From assembly GCA_015039365.1 (NCBI GenBank), contig WION01000008.1:434001-498000 (forward strand): a DNA stretch of 64,000 bases. Reading direction: 5' to 3'. This DNA comes from Amanita rubescens. Taxonomy: Eukaryota > Basidiomycota > Agaricomycetes > Agaricales > Amanitaceae. How positions within the stretch are numbered: the stretch's first letter is position 1; each line of letters opens with the position of its first letter. The translations under genes were made by a program, and so were the position numbers. Positions 37,287-48,040 of the stretch are shown here, piece after piece. Below the pieces are notes generated by a model. It worked only from the letters and a program-made list of their open reading frames with translations. It was not told the DNA's origin and did no database searches.

Positions 37287-38541
37287 ATGAGCTCGGCGAG
37301 ATTCCCAACGCCAGTCGGCGGCACTCCCCTCCCCGTTGACTTTGCACCTTCCATTCTTTTTGCCGTTCTATATGGAATCATCAGCCCCCTACTCTTTTTC
37401 CGTCTCCTCGACAAACGGTCGCGAACCGTTCTTCTGATAGGAACGGCAGTGTTTGCCATAGAGAGGTCTGCCTTGCATCTTTCGTTCAAAACCAAAACAA
37501 AACGCTGATAGCGTTTTACAGAATAGTTATATACTCTCTACGCGCAACGCAGGCGCGAAATGCAACTAAAAGACTTTCACCAGGCTTGTTGACTTACCAA
37601 CAAATAAGCTTTGGGCTAGGATACATCGGCATTGCCAACGACATGATCAATATTATCCGTTGCATGTTGGTCAATACGACATTCAGCATCGAAACGTATT
37701 ACCAAGCGCCTGCATCCAAGGATGCCCCGTTGATTCCAAAAGACGGGGAGAACAATATACAGGCATACCACAAGGGATCTGGAGAATTTTTAATTAGTGG
37801 TTGGCAGCGAGAGCGCTTTACTGGCAAACCGCGTGAAGGAGACCCAGACTATGCAAAACGGCGGGCCACATTTCGCAGGTTGACCGGTATAGCTGGATTG
37901 TTATTCCTCGCGGCCACTGTTCCCGGTATCATTGCACATCAACATTTTGGAAACCTTCTGAAGAACACGAGTCAAGCAAACAGCGATTACAAGTTACGGT
38001 GAGTTGACAAGAAACGTTTTCCTTCTTCTCCTTGTTGATAAAGATTGCGCCATAGGTATGCCAGCAGCGCAGTTGCACTGTTGTTCATCTTGCTCACTGC
38101 TGCCGCAACTGTTTGGGCATATGTTAAATTGCCTCGCGTAAGGCCCAAAGCTGTATTGATGATGTTGGCCATATGCACACTCGTGGTGAGCATGGAATGT
38201 TGGGATAACATCTTTTCGTATTCAAACATCTTTTGCAGACCGTCATTTCGATATACTGGCTTTCCGTCATGTACAATTGGACAGACTCCGAGTCATTCCT
38301 TTCGACTGGCCCAAACACACTTAATAGTTCCGGAGCCAAGGCTGCATTTTACATTCTACACGCTTTGCCTGAATGGCTCGCAACCGTGCTGCTGTTCAGT
38401 ACGAATGTTAGAATGGTATTTGGAACGGGGCTTTTTGGAGACTGGAGGCGTAGGGATGAGACGGCGGAAGAGCGTGCAAAGCGGGAGGAGAAGGAGCGGA
38501 GGAAAGCCGAGAAAAAAGCAGCAAATGCAGAAAAGAAATAG
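37287..38541 (+). CDS. Seven-helix-type membrane protein, unknown function
   Basis: Four exons join without error. From 37287: MSSARFPTPVGGTPLPVDFA, first helix SILFAVLYGIISPLLFF, second TVLLIGTAVFAIERIVIYSL, then a conserved loop YQQISFGLGYIGIANDMINI, an extracytoplasmic segment and GLLFLAATVPGIIAHQHFG. Later helices are SSAVALLFILLTAAATVWAY, AVLMMLAICTLVTVISIYWL and KAAFYILHALPEWLATVLLF. The tail is strongly charged (EERAKREEKERRKAEKKAA). Layout resembles RTA1-like or GPCR-like fungal proteins, but no diagnostic motif is visible. Its stop lies 26 bases before the next start on the same strand. Confidence 0.7.
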
Positions 38542-38567
38542 TCGGACCAAATATTTATATTTAGTAC

Positions 38568-40177
38568 ATGCTTTCTGCTTGTGTTCGTCGTTCTTCTCTC
38601 CGTCTCTTTTCTCGCTCGTTCGCCTCGCGACCACGTCAATTAGACCCTCTCGTCGCAGACCTTATTACTGATTCAAACGTTTCGACTCCCCCCCAAGCAC
38701 CAAACGATGCCACGCAGGACGGGCCTCCCAATTTTCATCTTCCCCCAATAGACAAGTGGAGAAAGACATTTCCTTTGACACAATTTGCTACACATCGAAT
38801 ATCGCTCAAAAACAGGGCCACTGCCAATGCCGTAGCAAATGCATTTGTTCCACGAGGTTCAAAAGACAAGGTGATAGTAGAGGCATATCCAGGTAATTCC
38901 ATGTGTTTTTTGGATTATGTCGCGTTGAGAGAAAAACGGAAAACGCGTCCAGGTCCTGGTCAGCTCACTCGGGCACTGTTGAATCTACCGAAAGGACGGA
39001 TAAAAAAAATAATTGTTTTGGAGGACGACCAAAACTACTTGGCATATCTTCGTGTTCGTCTCAATATTTTATCGTTTGCCAATTTGCGTTCACGCTTTGT
39101 CACAGCCGCTGGAAGTTGCCGATCCTAGAGTAAAGGTTCTACCCATAGGTGGTTACGACTGGGGCTCGTACCTTTTGATTGACGAAATGAAACTGCTCAG
39201 CGAAGTACCAAATGTGGCATGGACAGACGGAGGTTAGTGTCATTATTTTTACTCACTTTCCCTCATTAATGTCAATATATATAGTCCATCCATCTCTGCA
39301 GTTCATTTCACATCTACCCTCAAATGTTCTGGGGGAACAACTTATCGCACAGTTTCTTCGAAGCATACCTGATCGGCAGTGGTTATTCAAATATGGTCGT
39401 GTTCCCATGAGTTTTATTCTTAGTGATCATGTCTGGAAGGTAATAATACATATCCTCGGCTAGCCATCGTCACTTAAATCCTCTTGTATAGCGAATAACG
39501 GCGGATTATGGTACGAAAGAACGGTGCAAACTGACCGTCATCGCAGAGGCAGCAACAGAATGTTCATATGCTGTCCCTCTCAAATCATTGCAACCTTATG
39601 ATACTCATTTTCATCCGTCGCGTACCGCTATCCCAGGAAACCTAGATAATAGGGGATTTAACACCAGTCGGTTCAGCAAACCGATGCAAGCCGTCAATTT
39701 CGTTCCACTAGAGGAACAGGTACTCCACTTTCCATTCTTCGATTTGCCCAGTAATGATATTTGTGTGATAGGCAATAAAAAAAGGTGATCTAGATGTATG
39801 GGACTTTTGTCTACGCCGCCTCTTCGTGCAGAAAGCGACTTTGCTAAAAAGGGCTTTGCCGTAAGTTGCCCAATGTGGGGGATGGTATCTTAGGCTAATG
39901 GTTCTTATTCCCAAGTACATTGGCTCCCGGCGCACAACATTTGGTCGAAAAAGTGGCTGATCCCGAACTTCCTCTCTCAGAGCGGATTGATCCAAAAACG
40001 CGTGTAAATTGTCTCTCGGTTCAAGACTGGAAGCTCGTCGTCAAAGCTTTCAACGAATGGCCATTTGCACCAAAGGTTTGTCAACTAGATTATTATTGCA
40101 ACGGCACATAACTGAGGACGTCCCGATAGCAACTCGCAATATTTGACTCATTTACACAGAAGGAACCTTGGGCATAG
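38568..40177 (+). CDS. Mitochondrial TFB/KsgA-like methyltransferase (Mtf1-like)
   Basis: Resembles mitochondrial transcription factor B and rRNA adenine dimethylases. The N-terminus is a presequence (MLSACVRRSSLRLFSRSFAS, Arg/Ser-rich). A degenerate SAM-binding start VIVEAYPGPGQLTRALLNL stands where KsgA has EIGPG.G.LT, then KKIIVLEDDQNYLAYL, KVLPIGGYDWGSYLL, ISHLPSNVLGEQLIAQFL (catalytic-loop region), FILSDHVWKRITADYGTKER and VPLEEQ. The C-terminal helices have DVWDFCLRRLFVQKATLLKR and APGAQHLVEK. It ends IFDSFTQKEPWA. The acceptor after EEQ is the GATAG before GCAATAAAA, which keeps frame. Likely role: promoter melting by the mitochondrial RNA polymerase or 12S-type rRNA dimethylation. I cannot tell which. 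Confidence 0.8.
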
Positions 40178-40226
40178 AGCATATAATATTAGATACACTG
40201 TACAGATGGTGTCTAGCCTGTCGACT

Positions 40227-43200
40227 TCAGCAGATAGATACGTCTGTTAATTGACTGTCCGTCCCATCCTGTGTCTCTTCCCAATTGATTGATACACTCT
40301 GGCTCGACACATCTGTCAGCATATCCGACGCGAGCTCATCCGGTATGTCAATGTCTGTCGTTTGCGATTCTAGCTGGTCAGGCTCGGAAACTTGCGAGGT
40401 CAGTCCTGCCTTCTGATTTTTCTTAACCATGCCCAACAGCGTCATCTGACGACTTTCTTTCTTATCTTTGGTAAATGCCGTGCGCTTCGACTTGCCCATA
40501 TCTGTACTCGCGGCCTCCACCTTTTCAAAAAAGCTTTCGCTTTTCGATATTACCTTGTTGCCATCTGCCTTACGAGCAAACAGATTCCGCGTTGTCTCTT
40601 GACCAGATCGCTTAGCAAAAGGATTCGCCTCTTTTGATCAATTTCAGGACAAAAGGTGCAGTTTTAGCTGGACGAAACGCACTTGACTTTGGTGGTGGCA
40701 TCACAAAATCATCCTCTTGAGACTCTTCCTCTGCGCTTCTTTTCCGCTTGCTGTCTGGAAATGAGAACGGGTCTGGCGTAAGTGACGTTCCTCGTGTCAT
40801 TTGTGTAGCGGTGTCATTCTTTGTGTATTGTGATGACTCGATAACAGGCACTATGACGCGGGCCATGCCTGGTCGTTCAACGTTCGGGAGTGGATAGGGT
40901 TCAGCGAGAGGATCCGCTCGTGACGGTCGCCCATTCACCGACTGTATCTCTCTCGGAACTGGCTCTGGTTTGAGCCAGCGCCTCCTTTTATTACGTGCTG
41001 TGACCAAACGATCTTCTTTCTCTTCATTGTCTGCTTTAATAGTTTGCATCTTTTCTTTGAGACCCGCCAAGTGATAGAATTCTGCAATCTTGATGGCTGC
41101 ATCAATAGATGGGATGTTGTGCAACAATTTGGTAAGTTCGAGTGCGCGAGCGGTATCAGCTGGATCTTTGCAAGCCATTTGGATAAGCTGTATAATTTCC
41201 TTGTCTAGAGCACGTTCCTTCGTCACAATTATATCCATGGTCAGTTCCTCGTCCAGAGTATCGTAGTCAATTTGTACAAAGAGCAGCTCGCGTTCGAACC
41301 TAACGTGGCAAATGTGTAAATCCCAAAGCATGCACAAGGAAAGAACTTACAATTCTTCCTTTGGCTCTTTCCCGCGGAACGGCATTTGCAAAGGTAGTTC
41401 TTGTATCAAAGGTCTCGGGAAGCCAGGATACTCTTGTCGACCCTATTCGTAGCCATTAGCTAGAAGCTCGCCCAACGTATTTGTTCATTCACCTTCAATA
41501 TGAGGCAGAAAAAAATGCTTCGTGTGACTCCTACAGGCCAATAGCTTTCATCTTTTCCCACTCGTCGTTCCAAAAGATTGGTGTCCATGACTCTCGCCCA
41601 AGATGCGTGGTGAGGAATGCGATATTTCGTGAGAGCGTGAACGCGACCTGTGCTGTCATAGATGACGGGGGCCTGATGTACCCTCAATTTCAATGAATGG
41701 ACCATACAGCAACCATACTTACCCCTTGGTCCGTGAGTCCTACCCATTTCAATAGATGACCTTTGGGAATCGGCAGGATACCGTGCTGGCGAACGCTGAA
41801 GTCATCAAAATTGACGATTGAATAAGAGAGATTCTGTGATCCTGGAATCGGACTAAGAACGAAATTAACTGGAGACTCAATAGTGATTCACCATCAATGG
41901 TTGTTGAACCTTCTCTATGCACGACAAAAACCCATTCAGCGCTGGCCATCATAGTCACAAATTCAGCTCCAAAACCCATTATCCGTCTCTCACGGCCAGT
42001 GCCACTGAGAAAAGTCAAGTCGCTCTCGCTGGTAGCCAAAACCACATTGCCGTAACCCTGCAAATCGGTGTCTTCGCTTTGGCGAAGACTTGTAGAGGGT
42101 GCTAACCCTCCCGCTGCTATTCCGAGGATTTCAGTTCCCGATCTTAACTCGTAGATCCATTCTTTTTGCTGCCCAAAGGACTTGAAACATACGTGAGCAT
42201 TTCGCTCATCGTCTTGCTTGCATGCAAATAGTGCGCCTCTTTCACCTAGATGGCCAGATATCATTAGAATAGAACGAGATGACAAGTACGTGCCAATCAC
42301 CAAGGTAGCCAAGATCGTATATAGAGCGAGTTGTGAAATGAAAATTCTTGCGGGTAGAGCGGTCGAAGAACTCGACATTTACAACCTGATGTTCATCCTG
42401 TAGTGTCGCTTCGATAACACCAATCAGGTTATAAGCTGCGTACTAAATCGATGACCATGAAACTATTCGAGGCATATTGGCTTACCTAAATATCTCTTTC
42501 GGTTCGTTATGGGTGTTGATCCTGGTTGGAACGCTGGTTGTGCTTTTGTGATGCTGACTACAAGGACTGAGCCACCGTCAAGCCTGTAAAATCTGGTTAC
42601 TCAACCCATCTCTTTGACATATCCATCATGCTTGGCTGGCTCGGCTTCATCTCTCAATCCAATACCCAAATCATCAATAACGAAATTCGGGTCATCCAAT
42701 CCATCATCAAAATCGTCCATATGAGCATCGAAATCACCATCGTTTACCACGGGATCGCCGTCAGGAGTCATTGCATCGTAGAAAACTTCTGCACCATTAG
42801 TTGTGCGAGGTTCGGGACTTGTGGCAGGTCTGACAGGACCCGGAAGATGGTCTGGAATGGGTTTTGGCCAGCGCGTAAACCCCCCTTGCTTATCGCTCCA
42901 AGCAATAAGGTTGTCCCTTGGGGAGAATGCAATCTGTGTTATCTCAGCCCCTTGACTGTTATGACTACAATGGATGGTAAGATGGAACATTTACTAGGTA
43001 AACATGTGGCCAACCTTGCGATAATTCGCTTGGTTTCAATGGACCATATATATACTTTGTTCTGGACAGCTGAGACAAGATACTGGCCATTAGGTGATAA
43101 TGCAAGAGCGGAAATGGGGCCCGAAATAGTGTCTTTGCTTGAAAATATGGATGTTTTTGTCCAGGAAGAGCGTGATATTATGGCTATCTCTATGGAGCAA

Positions 43201-44126
43201 TGTAACGAACCGCATCCTTCTCCTGCATAGACACATACCATGGGTACGGGTAGCCACAAAAAAGTACTGGCCAGATGCATGCCATACTGCTGAACAATCA
43301 TGGTCGAAACCAGGAGACCTACGACATCTTAGTAACAACGAAGATTGACCAGGCAGAGCACTCACTCAGCGTCCGCCACGACCGGTATAATGCCTTCTAT
43401 GGTAGCTTCGATCTTTGGCTCGTTTGTCGAAACATCCCAGGCAAAGATTTTGCCGTCAGAGCCGCAGGTAGTCTGGAATTTCCTTTAGATATAGTAGGAT
43501 GTAGACAATACCGTCTCACTATTAGAGGCAGTGACGGATGCCATGTGGCGCGTCGAAGACCGCGCTGATGTCCTCTGAGTTCGCAGACTCTCATAGAATC
43601 TTCAATGTCTATAACTTTAGCAATAACATCACTTATTTTACTTAGATATTTGCAGGAGAGCTCGTTGATGCACTTACTCCGAGGAAACAACAACCCGCTT
43701 TCCCTTTGGATCTATTGCCACGTCTCGTATCGGGATGCCTTTCATATCGGCAAGATCGCCCTCATACCCATTGCTGTCCCTTAAATACCGTCTTACGACA
43801 CTATCTTTGCTTCCAGTAAACCAACAGTCATGCTTGCATTTCAATAGAAGTCAGAATTATGCAAAGAGCAAAGTTTGACCGTACCGTAACAGCTATGGAT
43901 GTTATGGCGTCCTCCGCCTGGGGAGCACGCTCGGGCTCCTGGTCATCGCCTTCGTCTAATTTCCATATGAGGACTACACAGTCCTGTCCACCAGTAAATG
44001 CTCGTCTGGAGCAGGTTATAGAGGAGCCCGAAACCAGGCTGCAGGCAAGACTCACTTTCCGTCTTTCGAAAATGCCATAGAGGTGTGGCCCTCGCCATGA
44101 GGAACTTTGGTGATGATCTTTGACAT
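40227..44126 (-). CDS. CTF4: Ctf4/Mcl1/AND-1 replisome hub
   Basis: Couples the CMG helicase to DNA polymerase alpha and supports cohesion. Start 44126-44124 ([20 protein letters not shown]). An N-terminal WD40 propeller follows: [90 protein letters not shown], and [20 protein letters not shown]. An acidic linker ([18 protein letters not shown]) leads to the Mcl1/SepB domain ([40 protein letters not shown]) and a helical bundle ending in basic, Ser/Pro-rich sequence ([20 protein letters not shown]). One extra base near 40620 precedes [19 protein letters not shown]. The WD40 exons splice cleanly. MCB-type boxes lie just upstream. Confidence 0.88.
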
Positions 44127-44144
44127 TGTTCTGGTTGGTCGAGG

Positions 44145-44191
44145 ACGCGAGCGTGATTGTACTGAACGCGTCTGTCACAGTAATGACGCGT
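44145..44191 (-). promoter_or_regulatory. Evenly spaced MCB-type boxes upstream of CTF4
   Basis: ACGCGA at 44145-44150 and ACGCGT at 44166-44171 and 44186-44191, spaced 21 and 20 bases, i.e. on one face of the helix. The nearest is about 19 bases before the start codon. The two full boxes share the longer repeat ACGCGTCTGT. ACGCGT is its own reverse complement, so orientation is not informative. Confidence 0.6.
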
Positions 44192-44477
44192 CTGTGACTC
44201 GAAATGGACAGCCTTCAACTAGTTCACATGTATCCTACTAACTTCTGAGGACGGAAGGGAGCGAGAAGTTGTGTTCACTTATGAGATTCGATATCTTGTG
44301 ACAGATTGATAAAGCATAGGTTGTGCAATTTGAGGCGCTGAGCATCAGTCTAACGAAGGAGCCAGTTAATTTCGATTTAGCCAAAGCGAAGTCATCCACG
44401 CATTCCGCAGATGTAGCTTGCTTTAATCGAATGTAAAATACAATGTATATATACAGAAACATAGTATAACGAGAATA

Positions 44478-47421
44478 TCAGGATATCACCATCTTTTCCG
44501 GCTCGTTGGAAGGTGCGGGTTGTTCGCTTACTTGCTGTTTATCTTGTTGTGCCTCATCCTGCTGTGAACTACCCATTCCCTCGTGGTGTTCCATTGACTG
44601 GTCCTCTACCAGTCGCTTATCGTTTCCAACTTCCTCTCCTGAAAGGCTGACCCCTGAGGTGAATGCACTACTCAATGAGGTGACAGTGGTGACAGCCATA
44701 TCCAGGACCGCCTCCACTCGTTTTCTTAGCGTTTCGTTTGTGGATGTGATCGTCTATAAATCTCAATTGGCAAATGATGCTGTCGCGAGTCTCTCAGCTT
44801 ACCATTGACACCAAGTTGATACAAGCAATGGAATCATCCACCGTTACAAGCAGAGAGGGTTCATTGTCATCTTCTCCCAATTCAGGTTCCTCATTGCTTG
44901 TCTCGGGCATGTGCAACTCCACTTCTCCAAAGTGGGCTTCGAAAAATAGAGCTAGTCCTCGCAACTGTCTTGTGGTCGCTGCTCCACCATCTTGGTCACC
45001 ATGAGGATGCTCTTTCTTTTCGTCATGGGAGTGAACGTGTGGTCGCGTTGTCACTGGGGTAGGGCGGTCTTCAAAAGGAATGTCTTTAACAGATAGGACA
45101 CTCACGCTTGACGGATGCCGGACTTTTGTCTATCCCAGTCACCAGGGATAAAGTTGAATCTGCGATCATATCATTGCTCGCACTTGACTCCCATTCTAAT
45201 GTCAACTCGTGTTCTTGACTGTGTTTCACGTCAAGAATTCCCATTACCTTCCGATGTACCCATTAGCTCAAGCTGCAGGAGAGAAAAACACGCGTACTCT
45301 CATAGTCCGTATTCCATCTCTGTCCATGCCCTCTTCCACGCCGCCATACATACCTTCCAGGTGCCATCTTACCAATTCCCATCCCACATTGAGTGATATC
45401 TTTTGTCGCTGAGTGACAGTGCAGGTCGATAATCCCGCAAAATCTCTGAGATCCCTAGGGTTAAGAAGGGTGTACGAATAGTCCTTTGCGACGAGTAAGC
45501 CCGACAGCACGTCATTCGGTTGCGGAGTTTTGTCTGCCAACGCCCCAATGGCCTAGAGTCCGCCATTAACCGGGATTCATCAATGGAACATCGTCATACT
45601 CACCTTCGCTACGCGCTCCCCACGGAACGAAAGTTGAAGCGTTTCCAAGTTACGTGGTGTATGTATCTTAACATCCTCATCCCGCTCCTTAAAGCGGGCC
45701 TGCATAGCGGCACGGAGGCGGCCCATGGCAGTCTGTTCGCCATGGACGAGGACCTATCGATGACATCAACGAAATCATCAATAGTTTGAAGGAACAAAGT
45801 ACTGACGACATGCTGAGCCTTCACAGCCTCGATATATTCTGAATTCTGGGTATAGTCGACATGCGCACTGAACGATATATATTCAACAGAAATTTTTCGC
45901 TGTATTGGCGTGCCCTTCAATGACATGAATTCTTCGGGTTCGTTCAAGATATCCTATATAAGATAGAATATAAGTTTATCACTCATGTCGACATGAACAG
46001 CATGCAAAGCGTTTTGTAGGGGGGAAAACAATGTCCATTGCACCAATTTATGTACAAATGATAGAGAAACCCCATAGACCGTGAACCCTACTAGCAACCG
46101 CTGTTGACTCACCCTGGCAAGCGTTCCTTCGACGGAGTACCCGGTTATAATCAGGCCATTGCGGGAGTCCGGAGCCCAGAGTTCAAATAGCTCGCGACTT
46201 GGGCCAATTTGCATGAAGCCTGGACTTGCGAGAACCACACAGGGCGGTCCCTCAGCGATCTTCTTTTCCCAACCCCGGGTTTGAGGGACATTGGATATAT
46301 GTCTGCACATGACCTATCAGATCGATAATGTCAATTTTCTCACATACGTACTTGAATACGAAAGGATTGTCACGTCGAGCAAATCTTGAGCGGATGTTAT
46401 TATTCATCGTGTGTATATAAGTCTGGTAGACAGCCATACACTTGCGGGCGAGGCTAGACGCATAGTATATCGGAACGTTGTGCAAATCAGAATGTTTTTT
46501 CCAGTATTCATCCAAGATCAATAACAATTCTTGTGCTCGTCCCAATGCAAACGTAGGAAGCAGGACATGTCCTCCTCGGCGGATGATGGTATGCACAAGG
46601 CTGGTGAACCTTTGTTCCTTGTCTTCTCTGCTTTCAGAGCTTTGGACACCATAAGTACTTTCCACTATGAGAACATCGGGCCGTATAGGAGGTAGCTCGG
46701 CCTTGACAAGATGTCGATCTTCCTCTCGAGAATAATCACCAGTATAGAGTATCTTCAACCCTGCAATGTCAATGAGATACATACAGGCACCCAGAACGTG
46801 GCCTGCATGATATGGCGTAAACGAGACGCCAGGGCAAACCGTAATCAGTTGATGCGCTGAAACGGGGATGATAGAAGCCAAAGACATTTGCATATCAAGT
46901 GGAGAAAATAAGGCATCCGAAGACGAGGAGCTGAATTTCTCTCTTAGTTTCGGAAAGAAAGTAAAATTGAGTTGCGACGTACCTCATCCTCACATAGTCC
47001 TGCATCATGAATTTGTGTACGGCTTTAGTCGGATGCGTCATGTAAACTTTGCCCTTCCCGTCACGAAAATTCGTCTGCAAAAGCTATATTAACCAGGAGA
47101 AAAATGTAGTTGAACAACCGCGGACCTTCTCCATTATGTACGTTAGCGCGGCTGCATGGTCCAAGTGAAAACTGGCCTCCGTTGTGAATAGTCGTGTCAC
47201 CACACACTTTAGGAGCAAACTCACTGTGTTATCAAGATAGCATCTACTGTACTCCAATCAAGGTCATCTATGAACGGTAGAGAGGCAATGCCAGTAAAGG
47301 CTGGATGAATTCCTGCATCACAGACGATGGTCTTTCCTCGATATTGCAGAACACAGCAAGATCGTCCAACTTCTTGGCCCGCTCCAAGTAGAGTAACACT
47401 CAGCGTCGGGGCGTCCGTCAT
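44478..47421 (-). CDS. YSH1: Ysh1/CPSF73 pre-mRNA 3'-end endonuclease
   Basis: Zinc metallo-beta-lactamase/beta-CASP nuclease that cuts pre-mRNA before polyadenylation. Start at 47421 ([37 protein letters not shown]). The metal motif [16 protein letters not shown] is formed across the first intron. Then come [60 protein letters not shown] and [11 protein letters not shown]. The beta-CASP part has [40 protein letters not shown] and [14 protein letters not shown]. The C-terminal domain ([26 protein letters not shown]) ends in a Gln/Glu-rich tail at 44478. No frame break was found in the parts I joined. It shares a 122-base upstream region with a small divergent gene. Confidence 0.93.
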
Positions 47422-47543
47422 TCTTTCTTAAATGAATAGTGGCAAAATCGTGTTGCGAGTGACTGGGTTATTTGCTGTTGTTGTCTTTCACTTACTTTAC
47501 GTAATTATCTCACAAGACCAACGACTGGCCAATAGCATATCTC

Positions 47544-47828
47544 ATGCCGGGACCTTCGAGCAACGGTCGGGCTAAAAGGCATTCAGCCGCAAAGTCAGCC
47601 GCAAAGAAACAGAAACTATTACCTAAACAAAAAAGCGATGAGCTGAGGTGTTTACTGGATAGCAATGCCCAAATGATTTATGCGGTAGGCTTATCTTGCG
47701 AATTTTTCGGGAAACTTGTCTAACTATTCTTGCAGGCGAGTAAACCCATTAATAGAACAAAAGCCAACAATCAACGGCATGTCGACCACGAAAAGACATT
47801 GGCAGCACTTCTTAACCAAGCACTTTAA
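47544..47828 (+). CDS. Small basic protein of unknown function, two exons
   Basis: Not visible as a single open frame. Exon 1 starts at 47544 (MPGPSSNGRAKRHSAAKSAA) and continues KKQKLLPKQKSDELRCLLDS, NAQMIYA; a 51-base intron GTAGGC...TTGCAG with a CTAAC branch point joins exon 2, ASKPINRTKANNQRHVDHEK, TLAALLNQAL, stop at 47828. About 77 residues, with a lysine-rich N-terminus (possible nuclear signal) and a short helical C-terminus. Both exons are open and the junction keeps frame. I do not recognise the family. It is divergent from Ysh1 with 122 bases between starts and convergent with the next gene. Confidence 0.5.
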
Positions 47829-48040
47829 GTAAACTAAATACTAGAAGGTGGAAACAACATCGGCCAACATCAAATGAAATTGATTTTCATTTTGATACGT
47901 ATCGAGTATCTAAATCCACTTCGTCACACTACGTAAAACCAACAAACTACGCGATAAACTACAACATTACGACAAACCCGGAAACAAACGATCGGCTGAA
48001 ATACGATAATGGTAAAGTGACGGGTACAACTTGATGACGA

